From positions 1 through 61,362 of IMG/VR virus record IMGVR_UViG_3300042888_001661: a stretch of DNA of 61,362 bases, one strand, 5' to 3'. Positions 59,209 through 61,362 of the stretch are shown here, piece by piece. This DNA is from a virus. Within the stretch, counting starts at the first letter, position 1; every line of letters begins with the position of its first letter. A program made the position numbers and the translations under genes. A model generated the notes under the pieces. It did not search any database and was not told where the DNA came from. It worked only from the letters and a program-made list of their open reading frames with translations.

Positions 59209-59628
59209 ATGAGATTCTCCTGCACCACTTTGTTTGATATCACTGCCACCGGCGTCACTGGACACTTTAAATCGTCGCGAATACCTTTTGAAGATCGTGC
59301 TGGCAATACCATACTGGATGTTGCAGATTGGAATAGATCCAGGAACCAACAACGCAACTGGGAAACAGTAAATCAAATTATTGGCATGCGAACACAGGTC
59401 GATTCGACCATGCCGCAACGCCAAGGTTCCAGTTGGAGTTTTGAATTTGAAACAGAAACTCCTGGAGCATATGGCACTGATACTGATCCTGTGGCAGTAT
59501 TGTACAGCGATGCAGCGGGTGTTCCCATGCTGACTGATCTGGATAACCGTCAAGACTTGGCATCAGTACTGGTAACGTCTGGACCCGAACAAAACATCTG
59601 GTTCAGTCCAATCACGGTAAATAAGTGA
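59209..59628 (+). CDS. Conserved phage protein, unknown
   Basis: 139 residues: MRFSCTTLFDITATGVTGHF, ADWNRSRNQQRNWETVNQII, SSWSFEFETETPGAYGTDTD. The Asn/Arg/Gln-rich block is a recognisable signature of a protein found in several large T4-like phages, but its role is unknown. TTAAATA (59177) may be a weak late box. It follows the terminator of the 58680 gene. Confidence 0.7.
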   Translation: MRFSCTTLFDITATGVTGHFKSSRIPFEDRAGNTILDVADWNRSRNQQRNWETVNQIIGMRTQVDSTMPQRQGSSWSFEFETETPGAYGTDTDPVAVLYSDAAGVPMLTDLDNRQDLASVLVTSGPEQNIWFSPITVNK

Positions 59629-59642
59629 ACTAGGAAAAAGCC

Positions 59643-59906
59643 ATGAGTGGAACCACAGAAATTGAAAAAAAGAGCCTGGAAGCACATGTTGAATTGTGTG
59701 CCGAAAGATACAATGCCTTGGAAGACCGCATAGACAATGTGGATAGCAAAATCTCCAGTCTGGCTACCGTGGTCCGCGAAGTGCATGACATGATACAACA
59801 CATGGGCAACAAGCAAACAGATCGGTTGATTGCCTGGGGAATTGGTATTATTGGTTCATTAGTGGCCACTATTGCCTGGTTGGTAGCACACTACGTTATT
59901 AAATGA
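59643..59906 (+). CDS. Small coiled-coil protein with one C-terminal membrane helix (XhlA-like)
   Basis: 87 residues. Residues 1-60 are a charged coiled coil (KKSLEAHVELCAERYNALED, RIDNVDSKISSLATVVREVH). Residues about 63-85 form a single membrane helix (LIAWGIGIIGSLVATIAWLV). The layout matches XhlA/haemolysin-type small phage proteins, which sit in the inner membrane and often accompany holins. A lysis-related role is possible but unproven. It overlaps the next gene by 4 bp. Confidence 0.65.
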   Translation: MSGTTEIEKKSLEAHVELCAERYNALEDRIDNVDSKISSLATVVREVHDMIQHMGNKQTDRLIAWGIGIIGSLVATIAWLVAHYVIK

Positions 59907-60397
59907 ATACAGAACAAGAATTTGACCGGATTTTCCGACAGGAATTCCGAGGCCTGATGGACCAGATGATTTTCCAAAATGACAATGGTGAATACGAAGC
60001 ATTTGGCCGTTACGTTATACAACCAGGACCCACAGGATACAGGGTATCTTGCGCCGCAACTGATGTGGGTGTGTTTACCAATACTCGTCATGCACTAAGT
60101 TGGTGTATAGCCGACAAAAATCAATCATACGCATTGGCACGAGATCTATTCAATCTAGATCAAAAATTAGGATATATCACCGACGACATAGCCGTAAGAG
60201 CCGCTATTGGCGACCGTAGCACCCGACCGCAGTTCCGTGAAGATATCGAAATCAAGCTGGAAGGTAAGATAATACTGAAAAAACAACTTGAACTGGCGTT
60301 GGCCAAATGTGTCAATCAGGCTAAATATTATCAACAACGAGGATTAGACAATGAAACTGCAAGAACTGGCCGCAAGCCCAACAAAACAAGCCGCTAA
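59903..60397 (+). CDS. Conserved-type phage protein, unknown
   Basis: 164 residues: IFRQEFRGLMDQMIFQNDNG, YEAFGRYVIQPGPTGYRVSC and a helical C terminus. The central strands YRVSCAATDVGVFTNTRHAL and a helical QLELALAKCVNQAKYYQQ suggest a small alpha/beta fold. The C terminus is basic (TARTGRKPNKTSR). No known domain. It overlaps the next gene by 47 bp, unusually long for this genome. Confidence 0.65.
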   Translation: MNTEQEFDRIFRQEFRGLMDQMIFQNDNGEYEAFGRYVIQPGPTGYRVSCAATDVGVFTNTRHALSWCIADKNQSYALARDLFNLDQKLGYITDDIAVRAAIGDRSTRPQFREDIEIKLEGKIILKKQLELALAKCVNQAKYYQQRGLDNETARTGRKPNKTSR

Positions 60398-61274
60398 GGT
60401 ATTTGAAAGTTATTTTGGTGGTCGTATACGCCTGAATACCATCAGTCGTCGACAAACTCGCGATTTGCTTGGCCGTGTACGTGGCCTAGTAAAAGAGCAT
60501 CGCAAGACTCCAGAATTTCATCAGAGTGAAAAGAATCCCACCTATTTAAAATTGATCATGCTTGAGCAAGTGTTGACCAAGAAGATGCACGAAGAGATTG
60601 CTGGTGGAGCCACAGTGCCCATGGGTCAGCCCACTAACGGAACTCCTAGCACTACCCCTACTACCAATCCTGCACAAGCCGAACAGGCACGCAAAAAAGC
60701 ATTGACTGATCAAATTGCAGCCACTACCAAACAGATAGAAGAATTAAACAAGCGTAAAACTCAGTTGTCACAGGCCATGAACAATCCTGCAGCCATGGCG
60801 GCCATGGAAAATCGCAAGCACAATCGTTTATATCGTCGCCTACAAGAAAGTGAAATTCAGCAGGCACAGGTAGTATTGGCCGCCCAGGACATGGTTGACC
60901 GTGTTCAAAAGATGTTGGAAGATGTGACCAGCATGCAGTTCAAAGATTTACCTGCATTAGCTGATCAAGTCAAAAATGAAGTTGGTGTTGAACAGTCTGC
61001 ACAATTCAACGCTGATGCCACTGCCGCATTGGGTGGGCTGGTACAAAATTTACAGGCCAGCAAACAACAACTAGAACAGGCTCTTGGTGTAGTAACTGGC
61101 CAAGGCAGTGGTGCCCCTCCAGCCATGGATGCACTGGCTGGCGCAGAATTACCAGACGATGGTCAAATGCCTGCTCCAGATTCTGACAATGACACAGCTG
61201 ATCTTGAAGCCGATCTTGACATTGATGCCAACCTGGAAACACCCCCAGCAGCGTTGGGTCGTGGTCGTAGATAA
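60351..61274 (+). CDS. Helical scaffold/core-type virion protein
   Basis: 307 residues. MKLQELAASPTKQAAKVFES starts a helical domain (RQTRDLLGRVRGLVKEHRKT, LIMLEQVLTKKMHEEI). A Thr/Pro linker (PTNGTPSTTPTTNP) is followed by coiled coil (TKQIEELNKRKTQLSQAM), then a conserved block AAQDMVDRVQKMLEDVTSMQ / FKDLPALADQVKNEVGVEQS, and an acidic C terminus. The block is known from cyanophage proteins of unknown function. Prohead core or internal scaffold role is inferred. It joins the next gene by TAATG. Confidence 0.65.
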   Translation: MKLQELAASPTKQAAKVFESYFGGRIRLNTISRRQTRDLLGRVRGLVKEHRKTPEFHQSEKNPTYLKLIMLEQVLTKKMHEEIAGGATVPMGQPTNGTPSTTPTTNPAQAEQARKKALTDQIAATTKQIEELNKRKTQLSQAMNNPAAMAAMENRKHNRLYRRLQESEIQQAQVVLAAQDMVDRVQKMLEDVTSMQFKDLPALADQVKNEVGVEQSAQFNADATAALGGLVQNLQASKQQLEQALGVVTGQGSGAPPAMDALAGAELPDDGQMPAPDSDNDTADLEADLDIDANLETPPAALGRGRR

Positions 61275-61362
61275 TGCGTTTCCGTGAAATTTGTGAGTCT
61301 GCTGATGCCAGCACACAAAAATTATTGGCCTTGAGTCAATTTTTATCTGGTCGGGCCGATGA
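61274..61362 (+). CDS. Start of a virion-type protein, truncated by the window end
   Basis: ATG 61274 overlaps the previous stop by one base. Only 29 residues are visible: MRFREICESADASTQKLLAL, then SQFLSGRAD. The N terminus resembles the capsid-targeting-like ends at 26080-30055, with I-C-E at the expected protease site. The rest lies outside the window. Confidence 0.65.
   Translation, partial: MRFREICESADASTQKLLALSQFLSGRAD

Noticed and set aside
1-61362. tRNA genes, integrase, attachment sites or lysogeny regulators
   Set aside because: I saw no cloverleaf with CCA-side consensus, no integrase and no repressor. Almost all sequence is explained by coding genes. This is a by-eye scan and a covariance search would be decisive for tRNAs.

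Overview
This window is a large fragment of a T4-like (contractile-tailed, myovirus-type) bacteriophage. It is almost wall-to-wall coding, with head-to-tail genes that often overlap by 1-4 bases. Recognisable T4 orthologues are gp13, gp14, gp15, gp18 (sheath), gp19 (tube), gp4, gp16/gp17 (terminase), gp32, UvsX, UvsY, UvsW, gp41 (helicase), gp61 (primase), DexA-like exonuclease and dNMP kinase. Collagen-like fibres, glycine-rich adhesins and many conserved but uncharacterised proteins resemble those of marine and freshwater T4-like phages (the cyanophage/pelagiphage style) more than coliphage T4. The host cannot be named from sequence alone. Two promoter classes look visible: sigma70-like TTGAC/TATAAT sites near replication genes, and T4-late-like CATAAATA boxes before virion genes. 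I saw no tRNA, rRNA, CRISPR array or insertion sequence.

Layout. 1-5108: 5'-truncated collagen/beta-repeat tail fibre. 5156-8525: glycan-related cargo (GH130-like propeller; a TPR + FkbM methyltransferase + DUF6445-like oxygenase fusion) and a convergent Nudix gene. 8453-13549: neck module, with gp15 and gp14 on the minus strand and gp13 on the plus strand. 13584-16783: HNH homing endonuclease, MORN-repeat remnant and two glycine-rich adhesins. 16849-19070: exonuclease remnant, GIY-YIG endonuclease, intact exonuclease, dNMP kinase and a zinc/HNH protein. 19167-26058: sheath, tube, tube-related protein, gp4 and small terminase. 26080-34755: cargo between the terminase subunits (proteins with capsid-targeting-like N termini, a secreted thermonuclease, a second GIY-YIG endonuclease, tandem radical SAM enzymes, an SGNH protein). 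34739-38675: large terminase and a big internal-type protein. 38722-43850: gp32, UvsX, UvsY and an AAA ATPase. 43947-46608: AT-rich cassette (unknown protein, methyltransferase-like protein, beta-hydroxylase-like protein). 46577-55503: UvsW and a conserved small-gene block, primase and helicase. 55490-61362: virion-type proteins, a nucleotidyltransferase/RNA-ligase-like fusion, and a strongly bounded single gene at 58680.

How it fits together. Neck, tail and packaging genes build the virion. gp32/UvsX/UvsY/UvsW/gp41/gp61 form a T4-type recombination-replication core. Nucleotide enzymes (dNMP kinase, exonuclease, Nudix) supply or clean nucleotide pools. The accessory islands are the least understood part. 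The strongest leads are the gp16-gp17 cargo island, the 56692-58617 nucleotidyltransferase-ligase fusion, the 43947-46608 cassette, and a recurrent promoter layout in which the -10 box lies 5-8 bases from the start codon, implying leaderless mRNAs.
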